Shown: positions 24,851 through 34,318 of the stretch, in pieces
Numbering within the stretch: position 1 is the first letter of the stretch
How the letters are laid out: each line of letters begins with the position of its first letter
NCBI RefSeq assembly: GCF_018070565.1
Contig: NZ_JAGPXL010000023.1
Location: 38,040 to 102,039 of the forward strand
DNA from: Streptomyces sp. B93
GTDB taxonomy: Bacteria > Actinomycetota > Actinomycetes > Streptomycetales > Streptomycetaceae
Direction of reading: 5' to 3'
Length of the DNA stretch: 64,000 nucleotides
Notes under the pieces: generated by a model
The model's database searches: none
Seen by the model: only the letters and a program-made list of their open reading frames with translations
What the model was told of the DNA's origin: nothing
Position numbers and translations under genes: made by a program

Positions 24851-26320
24851 GTGGCGGACGAGCGGAACCCGGCGACCCCGGAGACCTCGGAAACCGAGTC
24901 CGAGGAGCCCATCAAGCGCCGGAAGAACGGCCTGTACCCGGGCGTCTCCGACGAGCTGGCCGAGAGCATGAAGTCCGGCTGGGCCGACACCGAGCTGCAC
25001 GACCTGGAGCCGATCGCCCAGGCCGCCGAGACCGCCGCCCGGCGCGCCGCGCTCTCCGCGCGCTTCCCCGGCGACCGTCTGGTGATCCCCGCGGGCAACC
25101 TGAAGACCCGCTCGAACGACACCGAGTACCCCTTCCGCGCCTCCGTGGAGTACGCGTACCTCACCGGCAACCAGACGGAGGACGGCGTCCTCGTCATGGA
25201 GCCGAAGGCCGACGGGCACGAGGCGACGATCTACCTGCTGCCGCGCTCCGACCGCGAGAACGGCGAGTTCTGGCTCGACGGCCAGGGCGAGCTGTGGGTC
25301 GGCCGCCGCCACTCCCTCACCGAGGCCGGGAAGCTGTACGGCATCCCCGCCTCCGACGTGCGTGAGCTGGCCGACAAGCTGCGTGAGGCGACCGGGCCGG
25401 TGCGCGTCGTGCGCGGCTACGACGCCGGGGTCGAGGCCGCGCTGACCGACAAGGTCACCGCCGAGCGCGACGAGGAGCTGCGGGTCTTCCTCTCCGAGGC
25501 ACGGCTGGTCAAGGACGAGTTCGAGATCGGCGAACTCCAGAAGGCCGTCGACTCCACCGTGCGCGGCTTCGAGGACGTGGTGAAGGTCCTCGACAAGGCC
25601 GAGGCGACCAGCGAGCGCTACATCGAGGGCACCTTCTTCCTCCGCGCGCGCGTGGAGGGCAACGACGTCGGCTACGGCTCCATCTGCGCCGCCGGCCCGC
25701 ACGCCTGCACCCTGCACTGGGTGCGCAACGACGGCCCGGTCCGCTCCGGCGACCTGCTGCTGCTCGACGCGGGCGTGGAGACGCACACGTACTACACCGC
25801 CGACGTCACGCGCACGCTGCCGATCAACGGCCGCTACAGCGAGATCCAGAAGAAGATCTACGACGCCGTGTACGACGCCCAGGAGGCCGGTATCGCGGCG
25901 GTGAAGCCGGGCGCCAAGTACCGCGACTTCCACGACGCGTCGCAGCGCGTGCTGGCCGAGCGGCTCGTGGAGTGGGGCCTGGTCGAGGGGCCGGTGGAGC
26001 GGGTGCTGGAGCTGGGCCTCCAGCGCCGCTGGACGCTGCACGGCACCGGTCACATGCTCGGCATGGACGTCCACGACTGCGCCGCCGCGCGCACCGAGAC
26101 GTACGTCGACGGGGTGCTGGAGCCGGGGATGTGCCTGACCGTCGAGCCGGGGCTGTACTTCCAGGCCGACGACCTGACCGTGCCGGAGGAGTACCGGGGC
26201 ATCGGCGTCCGTATCGAGGACGACATCCTCGTCACGGAGGACGGCAACCGGAACCTGTCGGCCGCGCTGCCGCGCCGCTCCGACGAGGTCGAGGCGTGGA
26301 TGGCCGGGCTCAAGGGCTGA
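24851..26320 (+). CDS. pepP: Aminopeptidase P family metallopeptidase (Xaa-Pro aminopeptidase)
   Basis: 489 residues. The N-terminal creatinase-like domain (to about 220) is followed by the pita-bread domain with five metal ligands: LLLDAGVETHTYYTADVTRT (two Asp), HGTGHMLGMDVHD (His), CLTVEPGLYF (Glu) and GVRIEDDILV (Glu). It removes N-terminal residues ahead of proline, in the cytoplasm. GTG 24851 is chosen because AGGAGG abuts the nearby ATG 24845 and would be too close to it. The 40-residue charged leader is typical of Streptomyces versions. A terminator hairpin follows. Confidence 0.93.
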   Translation: MADERNPATPETSETESEEPIKRRKNGLYPGVSDELAESMKSGWADTELHDLEPIAQAAETAARRAALSARFPGDRLVIPAGNLKTRSNDTEYPFRASVEYAYLTGNQTEDGVLVMEPKADGHEATIYLLPRSDRENGEFWLDGQGELWVGRRHSLTEAGKLYGIPASDVRELADKLREATGPVRVVRGYDAGVEAALTDKVTAERDEELRVFLSEARLVKDEFEIGELQKAVDSTVRGFEDVVKVLDKAEATSERYIEGTFFLRARVEGNDVGYGSICAAGPHACTLHWVRNDGPVRSGDLLLLDAGVETHTYYTADVTRTLPINGRYSEIQKKIYDAVYDAQEAGIAAVKPGAKYRDFHDASQRVLAERLVEWGLVEGPVERVLELGLQRRWTLHGTGHMLGMDVHDCAAARTETYVDGVLEPGMCLTVEPGLYFQADDLTVPEEYRGIGVRIEDDILVTEDGNRNLSAALPRRSDEVEAWMAGLKG

Positions 26321-26337
26321 GTTCGTACGGTGTTGTG

Positions 26338-26367
26338 GGGCCGGGTGCCTGGACGGGTGCCCGGCCC
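26338..26367. terminator. Terminator between pepP and the convergent anti-sigma-like gene
   Basis: Stem gggccggg (26338-26345) / cccggccc (26360-26367), 14-nt loop, followed by ttc. Confidence 0.6.
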
Positions 26368-26378
26368 TTCACATGCTC

Positions 26379-26852
26379 TCAGGACGCTGTCACCAGCGGG
26401 GTGTTCGGGGCGTTCTCGCGCCACTTGAGGATCTTGTCGAAGCTCACCACGGTGCCGCGGCGGCCCGGCTTGGGGCCGATGTGGACGTGGTCGGCGAGTT
26501 CCCGGATGAGGCAGAGGCCGCGGCCGTGCTCGGCGTCGGCGCGGGGCGGCAGCCTGAACTGCGCTCGCCCGGTGTGGGCCGCCGGGAAGCCGGGTCCGGC
26601 GTCGGCCACCTCGATGCGGCACTTCTCGCCGTCGAGGTAGGCGGTGACGCGGTAGGCCTCCGAGGGGCCGCCGGTGGTGCCGTCGCCGCCGTGTTCGACG
26701 GCGTTGGCGCAGGCCTCGGTGAGGGCGACGGAGAGGTCGTAGGAGATGTCGGGGTCGACGCCCGCCGTCTCCATCGTGCCGAGCAGCAGGCGGCGGGCCA
26801 GGGGAACGCTCGCGGCTTCGCGGCGCAGATGGAGTGACCACCAGATGCTCAT
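26379..26852 (-). CDS. ATP-binding anti-sigma-factor-like protein (HATPase, RsbW type)
   Basis: 157 residues, nearly all GHKL ATPase domain: N box DLSVALTEACANAVEHGGDG, G1 EVADAGPGF, G2 HGRGLCLIRELADHV. The second such protein in the window. Homologs bind a sigma factor or phosphorylate an anti-anti-sigma factor. The GAF/SpoIIE-phosphatase at 23227 is the opposing kind of enzyme, but nothing shows they act together. Confidence 0.9.
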   Translation of the reverse strand: MSIWWSLHLRREAASVPLARRLLLGTMETAGVDPDISYDLSVALTEACANAVEHGGDGTTGGPSEAYRVTAYLDGEKCRIEVADAGPGFPAAHTGRAQFRLPPRADAEHGRGLCLIRELADHVHIGPKPGRRGTVVSFDKILKWRENAPNTPLVTAS

Positions 26853-27104
26853 GCTCCAGCCTCCTGGCCGCGGCTCGACATACCGTTACGTATTGCCGCG
26901 ACCGCTCCCGCGTAAGCGTGGATTTGACGTGATGCCGCCCATATGGGCGATGCGGTGAGGGTGGGAAGCGGTGTATGTGGGAGCAGTGGGGACCAGTTGG
27001 ACCCTTGTCCACCAGGCGCAACAGAACGAGACCTTCCGGTTCGTAGGGCATCTTGTGGACCTGCCATGTGGCGGCGGTCGGGCCAGTGCGATGATGAGCC
27101 CGCC

Positions 27105-27953
27105 ATGACTGCCCCCCACGCGCGCACGGCGCACTCCGGACACCCGGTCCGGTATCTGCGGGCCGCGGTGTTCGCCGCGGTCTGTGTCGTGCTGTCCGGG
27201 GCCTCCCACGCGATCGCCTCCTGTGTGTCGCTGCCGTGGTGGACGCTGGCCGCGGGCTTCCTGGGGGCCGCCGCCGTGGTGGTGCCGCTCGCGGGGCGGG
27301 AGCGGTCGCTCCCGGGGATCGCTGGGCTGCTCGCGGTCGGGCAGGTCGTGCTGCACACGTTGTTCGGTCTCGGGCAGCACGCGGGTGCCGCCGCGTCCGG
27401 TACGGCCGCGGGGGCGGGGCGCCTCAGTGACGCGGCGCTGGTCGAGCAGGCCGCGCGGCTGGTGTGCGGGACGACCGTGGCGGCGCTCAGTCCCGTGCAG
27501 GCCCACCGGATCCTGGTGGACGCGCGGGTGGTTCCGGCCGCGTCCGGATCGCCGGGCGCCGGGGCTCATGCCGGAGCGAGTCACCATCCCGCGGACGCGC
27601 TGTCCACGACCTCGGACTCGTTCGCCTCGCTGCTGCCGTCGCTGCCGATGCTGCTGGGGCACGTCCTCGCCGCCATCGCCGCGGGATGGCTGCTGCGCCA
27701 CGGGGACCTGGCGCTGCGGCGCCTCGTCGAACTCTCGGCACAGGGTGTGAGCGAGGGCGCGCTCGTCCGCTCCCTGCGCGGGGCGCTGGCGCTGGCGCGC
27801 GCGCTGTACGCCGGGCTGCCCACGGCGCCGTCGACGGGGCCGCGCGTCCCGTGCGCCGCTGCCCACGCGCCCCCTGAGCCTCGTACGACCGCTCTTGAGC
27901 ACACGGTGATCCGGCGGGGCCCTCCGGCCGCCGCCCTCGCGCTCGCTGCCTGA
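27105..27953 (+). CDS. Membrane protein of unknown function, first gene of the copper group
   Basis: 282 residues. About three or four hydrophobic segments (AAVFAAVCVVLSGASHAI, WWTLAAGFLGAAAVVVPLAG, AGLLAVGQVVLHTLFGLG, and MLLGHVLAAIAAGWLL at about 185-200) and no known domain. The arrangement with several His (AHAGASHHPAD) could bind metal. It precedes the YcnI gene by 140 bp in the same direction, so it may belong with the copper genes; this is an inference. Confidence 0.75.
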   Translation: MTAPHARTAHSGHPVRYLRAAVFAAVCVVLSGASHAIASCVSLPWWTLAAGFLGAAAVVVPLAGRERSLPGIAGLLAVGQVVLHTLFGLGQHAGAAASGTAAGAGRLSDAALVEQAARLVCGTTVAALSPVQAHRILVDARVVPAASGSPGAGAHAGASHHPADALSTTSDSFASLLPSLPMLLGHVLAAIAAGWLLRHGDLALRRLVELSAQGVSEGALVRSLRGALALARALYAGLPTAPSTGPRVPCAAAHAPPEPRTTALEHTVIRRGPPAAALALAA

Positions 27954-28095
27954 ACACGACGCGACCACCCGTACTCACCCTGATCAGGGACGGGGCGGGA
28001 GGGACGCGCGTCGTGCGGCACGCGCGCGTACCCCTCTCCTCGCCGGAAGTCACCGGCTTCACCCAGACCTGACTCAGAGTGGAGTGCTCATCCTC

Positions 28096-28872
28096 ATGAC
28101 CGCCATGAAGGCGTCCCGTATCGCCGCCGTCGGTGCCGTCGCCGCGTCGGCCGTCGTCGTCCTGTCCTCGCCCGCCCTCGCGCACGTCAGCGTGCAGCCG
28201 GAGGGCGCGGCCGCCAAGGGCGGCTACGCGACCGTGAACTTCAAGGTCCCCAACGAGCGCGACAACGCCTCGACCACCAAGCTGGAGGTCACCTTCCCGG
28301 CCGACCACCCGCTCTCCTCCGCCATGCCCGCGCCCGTCCCGGGCTGGGACGCCAAGGTCACCAAGGCCGAGCTGGACAAGCCGCTCGAGGTACACGGCAA
28401 CAAGGTCACCGAGGCCGTCTCGAAGATCACCTGGACCGCCACGGGCAAGGGTGTCGAGCCCGGCTTCTTCCAGAAGTTCCCGGTCTCCGTGGGCGCCCTG
28501 CCCGAGGACACCGACGAACTCGTCTTCAAGGCCGTCCAGACGTACTCCAACGACGAGGTCGTGCGCTGGATCGAGGTGCCGCAGGAAGGCGAGGAGGAGC
28601 CGGAGCACCCGGCCCCGGTGCTTGAGCTGTCCGCCGCCGAGGACGACCACCACGGCTCGTCCGGGGCGGAGGACGCCGCCGAGGACGACGCGGCGAGCGC
28701 CGAGGAGGCCTCCGACGACGCCTCGGCCGCCGCGGCGAACACCACCGCCGACTCCGGCGACTCCGACACCAGCGACACCACCGCCCGCGTCCTCGGCGTC
28801 GTCGGCATCGTCGTCGGCGCGGCGGGTGTCGCCTACGGCGTGCTCGCCGGCCGTAGGCGCGGCAACGCCTGA
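28096..28872 (+). CDS. YcnI family (DUF1775) copper-binding membrane-anchored protein
   Basis: 258 residues. A signal peptide ends at ALA, leaving His as the first mature residue (HVSVQPEGA), which is the copper-binding N-terminal His of the DUF1775 fold. The domain runs to about 170 (VNFKVPNERDN, TFPADHPLSSAMPAPVPGWDAKV, ITWTATGKGVEPGFFQKFPV). An acidic Ser/Ala/Asp tail and one C-terminal helix (VLGVVGIVVGAAGVAYGVLAGRRRG) tether it to the membrane. The start ATG 28096 is chosen; ATG 28105 is also possible. The neighbours are copper chaperones. Confidence 0.88.
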   Translation: MTAMKASRIAAVGAVAASAVVVLSSPALAHVSVQPEGAAAKGGYATVNFKVPNERDNASTTKLEVTFPADHPLSSAMPAPVPGWDAKVTKAELDKPLEVHGNKVTEAVSKITWTATGKGVEPGFFQKFPVSVGALPEDTDELVFKAVQTYSNDEVVRWIEVPQEGEEEPEHPAPVLELSAAEDDHHGSSGAEDAAEDDAASAEEASDDASAAAANTTADSGDSDTSDTTARVLGVVGIVVGAAGVAYGVLAGRRRGNA

Positions 28873-29003
28873 GGCACTGCCTCGTTCAGCGGTGCGCGCC
28901 GGGGGCGTGCGGGCGGTGGCCATGCCGCCCGCGTCGTCGGGGCTCCGGCCCGGCGGAACGACCCCGGCGCGTACCGGAACCATTACATCTGGGACATTTT
29001 TCT

Positions 29004-29657
29004 ATGCGCAAGAAGACCCTCGCCGCGGCAGCACTGCTCGCCGCCGCCTCCCTGACCCTTTCCGCCTGCGGCAGTGGTGACGACGGCGGCTCGCCGGTCT
29101 CCGTGGTGTCGGAGGCCGCCGACAGCGCCAAGGCCGCCACCGTCCTCGACAAGCCCTTCGAGAAGCCGGACCTCGTGCTGACCGACACCAACGGCGACGA
29201 GTACGACCTCCGCGCGGAGACCGCTGGCAAGCCGACGCTGATCTACTTCGGGTACACCAACTGCCCCGACGTCTGCCCCCTGACGATGAGCAACATCGCC
29301 ATCGCCAAGAAGCAGCTGTCCCAGGCCGAGCAGGACGAGCTGCGGATCGTGTTCGTCACCACCGACCCGGAGCGGGACACCCCGGAGGCGCTCGGCGAGT
29401 GGCTCAAGGGCATCGACTCCCAGGTCATCGGCCTGAGCGGCGACTTCGACACCATCCAGGCGGGCGCCCGCACCCTCGGCATCTCCATCGAGGCGCCGGA
29501 GAAGGACAAGGAGGGCAAGGTCGTGTCCACGCACGGCACCCAGGTCATCGCCTTCTCGCCGAAGACCGACGCCGGTTACGTGCTCTACGGCGAGGACGCC
29601 ACCGTCGACGACTACACCGCCGACCTGCCCAAGCTCGTCAAGGGGCAGAACCCGTGA
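29004..29657 (+). CDS. sco: Sco family copper chaperone, lipoprotein
   Basis: 217 residues. The lipobox is LSAC with Cys22. The thioredoxin-fold domain has the Sco motif CPDVC (Cys87, Cys91) and the distant ligand His177 (STHGTQV). Sco delivers Cu to cytochrome oxidase or other extracellular cuproenzymes; in S. lividans a Sco protein is tied to cytochrome oxidase and, with DtpA, to maturation of the radical copper oxidase GlxA (from literature, for homologs). The stop overlaps the GTG start of the next gene (GTGA). Confidence 0.93.
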   Translation: MRKKTLAAAALLAAASLTLSACGSGDDGGSPVSVVSEAADSAKAATVLDKPFEKPDLVLTDTNGDEYDLRAETAGKPTLIYFGYTNCPDVCPLTMSNIAIAKKQLSQAEQDELRIVFVTTDPERDTPEALGEWLKGIDSQVIGLSGDFDTIQAGARTLGISIEAPEKDKEGKVVSTHGTQVIAFSPKTDAGYVLYGEDATVDDYTADLPKLVKGQNP

Positions 29658-30124
29658 ACCGCCTGCGGGGCGGGGCGGTCGCCGTGCTGGCCTCCGGGGC
29701 GCTGGCGCTCGTCCTCGCGGGCTGCGGCTCCGGCGACGGCGGCGAGGCGGGCGCCGGACTGTCCGTCGATGGCGCCTACATGCCGCAGCCCGTCTCCGAC
29801 TCCCTCGCCGCCGGCTTCCTGACCGTCACCAACGACGGTGGCGACGACGACACCCTGGAGTCCGTCACCAGCGACATCGCGGGCCAGGTCACCGTCCACG
29901 AGACCGTGGGCCAGTCGATGCGCGAGGTCGACGGCCTGAACGTGCCCGCGCACGGGAAGCTCGTCCTGGAGAGCGGTGGCAACCACCTGATGTTCGAGCA
30001 GCTCAAGCGCAAGCCGAAGGAAGGCGAGACGGTGTCGGTGGTGCTGCACTTCGCCCACACCGATCCCGTCACCGTCGAGATGCCGGTCAAGCCGATGACG
30101 TACCGCCCCGCTTCGGGGAACTGA
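29654..30124 (+). CDS. PCu(A)C family periplasm-like copper(I) chaperone, lipoprotein
   Basis: 156 residues from GTG 29654, which overlaps the sco stop. Lipobox LAGC (Cys24). The PCuAC copper motif is seen as His82, Met89, 21 residues, His111-x-Met113 (NHLMFEQL), close to the family H(M)x10Mx21HxM pattern. It would hand Cu(I) to Sco or an oxidase. Translation is coupled to sco. Confidence 0.93.
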   Translation: MNRLRGGAVAVLASGALALVLAGCGSGDGGEAGAGLSVDGAYMPQPVSDSLAAGFLTVTNDGGDDDTLESVTSDIAGQVTVHETVGQSMREVDGLNVPAHGKLVLESGGNHLMFEQLKRKPKEGETVSVVLHFAHTDPVTVEMPVKPMTYRPASGN

Positions 30125-30137
30125 GGGAGGGACCACC

Positions 30138-32036
30138 TTGACAGCGACCGCCGCTCCACGCGTCCGGGCCCTGGCACTGCTGCTCCTGGCCGTCGTCTGC
30201 GCGCTCTTCGCCAGCGCCGGACCGGCCTCGGCGCATGCCGCGCTCACCGGCAGCGACCCCCGGCAGGGGGCGGTGGTCGACAAGGCCCCCGGCCAGATCG
30301 CCCTCACCTTCTCCGAGGAGGTCTCCCTCTCCGACGACTCGCTGCGGGTCCTCGGCCCCAAGGGCGAGCGCGCCGACACCGGCGAGGCGGGCAGCATCGG
30401 CGGGACGACGTACGGGGTACGGCTCCATGCGGGGCTGCCCGACGGCACCTACACCGTCACCTACCAGGTGGTGTCCGCCGACAGCCATCCCGTCGCCGGT
30501 GCCTTCACCTTCTCCATCGGCGCGCCCTCGGAGACCTCCGTGTCGGTCTCGGGGACGGAGGCGGGCGGCGGGGTCATCGGCTGGCTGTACGGGTTCGGGC
30601 GCTATATGTCGTACGCCGGGTTCATTCTTCTGGCGGGCGGTGCCGCCTTCGTCGTGGCCTGCTGGCCGCGCGGCTCCGGGGTGCGTGTCGTGCAGCGGCT
30701 CGTCGTCTCCGGGTGGGTCGCGCTGACCGCGGCCACCCTGGCGCTGTTGCTGCTGCGCGGCTCCTACACCCGGTCCGGCGGCATGGGTGACGTCTTCGAC
30801 CTGGATCTGCTCGGGGAGGTCCTCCAGACCAAGACGGGTGCCGCGCTGGTCTCCCGGCTGCTGCTGCTCGCCGCCGCCGCGCTGTTCGTCGCCGTGCTCT
30901 TCGGCGCGTACGACAAGCGTGAGGACGAGGAGAAGAAGGACCTCACCTTCGGGCTCGCCGTGGGCGGGACCGTGGTCGCGGCCGGGCTGGCGGCGAGCTG
31001 GGCCATGGCCGAACACGCCTCCAGCGGGCTCCAGCCGGGCATCGCGATGCCCGTCGACGTGCTCCATCTGCTGGCCGTCGCCGCCTGGCTCGGCGGTCTC
31101 AGCGCGCTGCTGGTCTCCCTGCGCTGGGCGCCCGCCGACACCCCCGTCGACGCCTCGGCCGTACGGCGGTTCTCGAACGTCGCCCTCGGCAGTGTGCTCA
31201 CGCTGGTGGCGACCGGCACCTACCAGGCCTGGCGGCAGGTCGGCTACTGGTCGGCGCTGACCGGCACCCGGTACGGGCAGCTGCTGCTGGTGAAGATCGG
31301 GCTGGTGGCGTTGCTGGTGGGGGTGGCCTGGATTTCCCGGCGGTGGACCCGGCAGTTGGCGGAGACGGGACAGGCCGAGGCGGTCCGGGAGCCGGAGCCG
31401 GTGGCCGCCGGTTCCGAGGGCTCCGCCGCCAAGGCCGAGGGTGCCGCCTCCGGTGACGACCCCCGGCGGGCCGCTCAGCTCGCCCGGCAGCGGGCCGCCG
31501 TGGACGCCGCACGGCAGAAGCGGCTGCGGGACGCCGATCCGCTCCGCCACGGGCTGCGCCGCTCGGTGCTGGCCGAGGCGGGCATCGCGGTGGTCGTGCT
31601 CGCCGTGACCACCGCGCTCACCGCCGCCGAGCCGGGGCGCACGGCACAGGACGCCAAGTCGGCCACCTCCGCCGCCGTCTCGGACTCCGCCACCGGGGCG
31701 CTGACCCTGGAGATGCCGTTCGACACCGGCGGGGAGGACGGCAAGGGCGTCGTCCGGCTGGACATCGACCCGGCGCGGGTCGGCGGTAATGACATGCACG
31801 TCTATGTGGAGCGGCCCAACGGCCGCGCCTTCGACATCCCCGAGGTGAAGGTCGCCTTCACCCTGGAGTCCGAGGACATCGGGCCGCTGCCCGTGGTCCC
31901 GGACCACATCACCACCGGACACTGGTCGGCGAGCGGAGTCCAGATCCCCATGGCAGGCACCTGGAGGGTCGCCGTGACCGTGCGGACCTCCGACATCGAC
32001 CAGGTGACCGTCTCCAAGAACGCGCAGATCGGCTGA
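30138..32036 (+). CDS. CopC--CopD fusion copper transport protein (YcnJ type)
   Basis: 632 residues. TTG 30138 is the best start (GGGAGGGA site 6 nt upstream). After a signal peptide the mature chain starts with His (AHAALTGSDPR), the CopC copper ligand, with a second His in ADSHPVAGAFTF. CopC domain to about 130, then about eight membrane helices (CopD, 140-420), a charged loop (EAVREPEPVAAGSEG), a further helix and an extracellular C-terminal domain (about 510-632). It would take copper across the membrane for the other chaperones. Confidence 0.9.
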   Translation: MTATAAPRVRALALLLLAVVCALFASAGPASAHAALTGSDPRQGAVVDKAPGQIALTFSEEVSLSDDSLRVLGPKGERADTGEAGSIGGTTYGVRLHAGLPDGTYTVTYQVVSADSHPVAGAFTFSIGAPSETSVSVSGTEAGGGVIGWLYGFGRYMSYAGFILLAGGAAFVVACWPRGSGVRVVQRLVVSGWVALTAATLALLLLRGSYTRSGGMGDVFDLDLLGEVLQTKTGAALVSRLLLLAAAALFVAVLFGAYDKREDEEKKDLTFGLAVGGTVVAAGLAASWAMAEHASSGLQPGIAMPVDVLHLLAVAAWLGGLSALLVSLRWAPADTPVDASAVRRFSNVALGSVLTLVATGTYQAWRQVGYWSALTGTRYGQLLLVKIGLVALLVGVAWISRRWTRQLAETGQAEAVREPEPVAAGSEGSAAKAEGAASGDDPRRAAQLARQRAAVDAARQKRLRDADPLRHGLRRSVLAEAGIAVVVLAVTTALTAAEPGRTAQDAKSATSAAVSDSATGALTLEMPFDTGGEDGKGVVRLDIDPARVGGNDMHVYVERPNGRAFDIPEVKVAFTLESEDIGPLPVVPDHITTGHWSASGVQIPMAGTWRVAVTVRTSDIDQVTVSKNAQIG

Positions 32037-32044
32037 ACCTCATC

Positions 32045-33325
32045 ATGGCTGACCAGTCCATTCCGGAGGCCCGGCTCCCTCTCGTCGAGGAGAGCGTCAC
32101 CGGCTCCCCCGACACGGGCATCTCCCGGCGGCGGCTCCTCGGCACCGCCGGTGCCACCGGGCTAGTCCTCGGCGCGGCGAGCGGGAGTGTGGGGTACGCC
32201 GCCCGGCCCGCCGAGGCCACCCCGCTGACCTCGCTGGGGGCGGGGCAGGTCGAGTTTCACGTGAAACATCAGCCCGGCATCACCACCCCCATGCAGGCCC
32301 GGGGCCATCTCGTCGCCTTCGACCTCGCGGCCGGTGCGGGGCGCAAGGAGGCCGCCGCGCTGCTGCGCCGCTGGTCGGAGACGACCCGACGGCTGATGGC
32401 GGGGGAACCGGCGACGCAGGGCGACACGGATGTGGCGACCGACGCCGGGCCCTCGTCGCTCACGGTCACCTTCGGGTTCGGCCACAGCTTCTTCGCGCGG
32501 ACCGGTCTGGAGAAGCAGCGGCCGGTCGCCCTCGACCCGCTGCCCGACTTCTCCTCCGACCAGCTGGACAAGGGCCGCAGCAACGGCGACCTGTGGGTGC
32601 AGATCGGCGCCGATGACGCCCTGGTCGCCTTCCACGCGCTGCGGGCCCTCCAGAAGGACGCGGGCGGCGCGGCCCGGGTCCGGTGGCAGATGAACGGCTT
32701 CAACCGGTCGCCGGGCGCCACCGCCCAGCCGATGACGGCACGCAATCTGATGGGCCAGGTCGACGGCACCCGCAATCCGAAGCCGAGCGAGCCCGACTTC
32801 GCGCGGCGGATCTTCGTCCCCGAGAACGGCGAGCCCGCGTGGATGGCGAACGGCTCCTATGCCGTCGTACGCCGTATCCGCATGCTGCTCGACGACTGGG
32901 AGAAGCTGTCGGTGAAGGCGCAGGAGGCCGTCATCGGGCGCCGCAAGTCCGACGGGGCGCCGCTCTCCGGGGGCGGGGAGACCACGGAGATGGACCTGGA
33001 GAAGACCGACTCCGAGGGGGCTCTGGTGGTGCCGATCAACGCGCACGCGCGGATCACCCGGCCCGACCAGAACGGCGGTGCGGCGATGCTGCGGCGCCCG
33101 TTCTCCTTCCATGACGGCATCGACGCGGACGGGGTGCCCGACGCGGGGCTGCTGTTCGTCTGCTGGCAGGCCGATCCGCTGCGGGGCTTCGTACCGGTGC
33201 AGCGCAAGCTGGACCGCGGGGACGCGCTGTCGCCGTTCATCCGGCACGAGGCGAGCGGGCTGTTCGCGGTGCCGGGCGGGGCGGCGGAGGGCGAGTACGT
33301 GGGGCAGCGGTTGCTGGAGGGGTGA
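32045..33325 (+). CDS. dtpA: Tat-exported DyP-type heme peroxidase
   Basis: 426 residues. A Tat signal (SRRRLLGTAGATG, residues 27-39) exports the folded protein. The DyP signature GQVDGTRNPKP gives distal Asp240; the proximal His is about residue 334 (INAHARITRP), with Arg in AMLRRPFSFHDG. In S. lividans the orthologous DtpA sits with Sco and copper chaperones and is needed for GlxA maturation and development. Here it ends the same group, 8 bp after copC-copD. Residues 71-75 (FHVKH) are encoded by a perfect parS site. Confidence 0.92.
   Translation: MADQSIPEARLPLVEESVTGSPDTGISRRRLLGTAGATGLVLGAASGSVGYAARPAEATPLTSLGAGQVEFHVKHQPGITTPMQARGHLVAFDLAAGAGRKEAAALLRRWSETTRRLMAGEPATQGDTDVATDAGPSSLTVTFGFGHSFFARTGLEKQRPVALDPLPDFSSDQLDKGRSNGDLWVQIGADDALVAFHALRALQKDAGGAARVRWQMNGFNRSPGATAQPMTARNLMGQVDGTRNPKPSEPDFARRIFVPENGEPAWMANGSYAVVRRIRMLLDDWEKLSVKAQEAVIGRRKSDGAPLSGGGETTEMDLEKTDSEGALVVPINAHARITRPDQNGGAAMLRRPFSFHDGIDADGVPDAGLLFVCWQADPLRGFVPVQRKLDRGDALSPFIRHEASGLFAVPGGAAEGEYVGQRLLEG
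32254..32267. promoter_or_regulatory. parS site (ParB binding) within dtpA
   Basis: GTTTCACGTGAAAC, the perfect 14-bp Streptomyces parS palindrome. One of three in the window; they cluster around oriC and organise the origin region. Confidence 0.92.
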
Positions 33326-33385
33326 GGGTGACCCGTGGGGCGCTGCTCGGAAGTGTCCGGCCGGTGGGCCCATTAGGGTGAGGTC

Positions 33386-34318
33386 ATGCCAGCGAGCTAT
33401 GCGTATCTCGGCCCCGAGGGCACCTTCACCGAAGTCGCCCTGCGGACGCTTCCCGAGGCGGCGACCCGTGAGCTGATCCCGTACGTGTCCGTGCAGTCCG
33501 CGCTCGACGCGGTGCGGGGCGGCGAGGCCGAGGCCGCGTTCGTGCCGATCGAGAACTCCGTGGAGGGCGGGATCACCACCACGCTCGACGAGCTGGTGGC
33601 GGGCAGCCCGTTGATGATCTACCGCGAGGTGCTGCTGTCGATCACCTTCGCGCTGCTGGTCCGGCCCGGTACCAAGCTGTCCGACATCAAGACGGTCACC
33701 GCCCACCCGGCGGCGCAGCCGCAGGTGCGCAACTGGCTGAAGGCGCACCTCCCGGACGTCACCTGGGAGTCCGCCGCCTCCAACGCGGACGGCGCCCGGC
33801 TGGTCCAGGAGGGCCGCTACGACGCCGCCTTCGCCGGTGAGTTCGCCGCCGCTCGCTACGGTCTGGTGCCGCTGGAGACCGACATCCACGACGCGGAGAA
33901 CGCGCAGACCCGGTTCGTGCTGGTGGGCAGGCCCGCCCGGCCCGCGGCGCCGACCGGCGCGGACAAGACGTCCGTGGTGCTGTGGCAGCGCGACGACCAC
34001 CCCGGCGGGCTGCGTGATCTGCTGGGCGAGTTCGCCACCCGGGGCGTCAACCTGATGCTGCTCCAGTCCCGGCCCACCGGTGCCGGGATCGGGAACTACT
34101 GCTTCTGCATCGACGCCGAGGGCCACATCTCGGACCGTCGGGTCGCCGACGCCCTGCGCGGGCTCAAGCGGAGCTGCCGTGAGGTGCGGTTCCTGGGGTC
34201 GTACCCGCGGGCGGACGTGACGGTGGCGGACGTACGGAATCCGCTGCCGGGGACCTCGGACGAGGAGTTCATGGCGGCGGCCGACTGGGTGGCACGCTGC
34301 CAGGACGGCCGTTTCTAG
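33386..34318 (+). CDS. pheA: Prephenate dehydratase
   Basis: 310 residues, monofunctional (no chorismate mutase domain). It converts prephenate to phenylpyruvate for phenylalanine synthesis. Visible are YLGPEGTFTEVALRTL, VPIENSVEGGITTTLDEL and the catalytic Thr of NAQTRFVLVGRP. The C-terminal ACT domain has LLQSRPTGAGIGNYCFCID, which holds the Phe-binding ESRP-like motif for feedback control. ATG 33386 start; followed by a 540-bp non-coding region rich in DnaA boxes. Confidence 0.95.
   Translation: MPASYAYLGPEGTFTEVALRTLPEAATRELIPYVSVQSALDAVRGGEAEAAFVPIENSVEGGITTTLDELVAGSPLMIYREVLLSITFALLVRPGTKLSDIKTVTAHPAAQPQVRNWLKAHLPDVTWESAASNADGARLVQEGRYDAAFAGEFAAARYGLVPLETDIHDAENAQTRFVLVGRPARPAAPTGADKTSVVLWQRDDHPGGLRDLLGEFATRGVNLMLLQSRPTGAGIGNYCFCIDAEGHISDRRVADALRGLKRSCREVRFLGSYPRADVTVADVRNPLPGTSDEEFMAAADWVARCQDGRF

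Noticed and set aside
23383..25197. 604-codon minus-strand frame opposite the phosphatase and pepP start
   Set aside because: No recognisable domain and it overlaps two well-supported genes.
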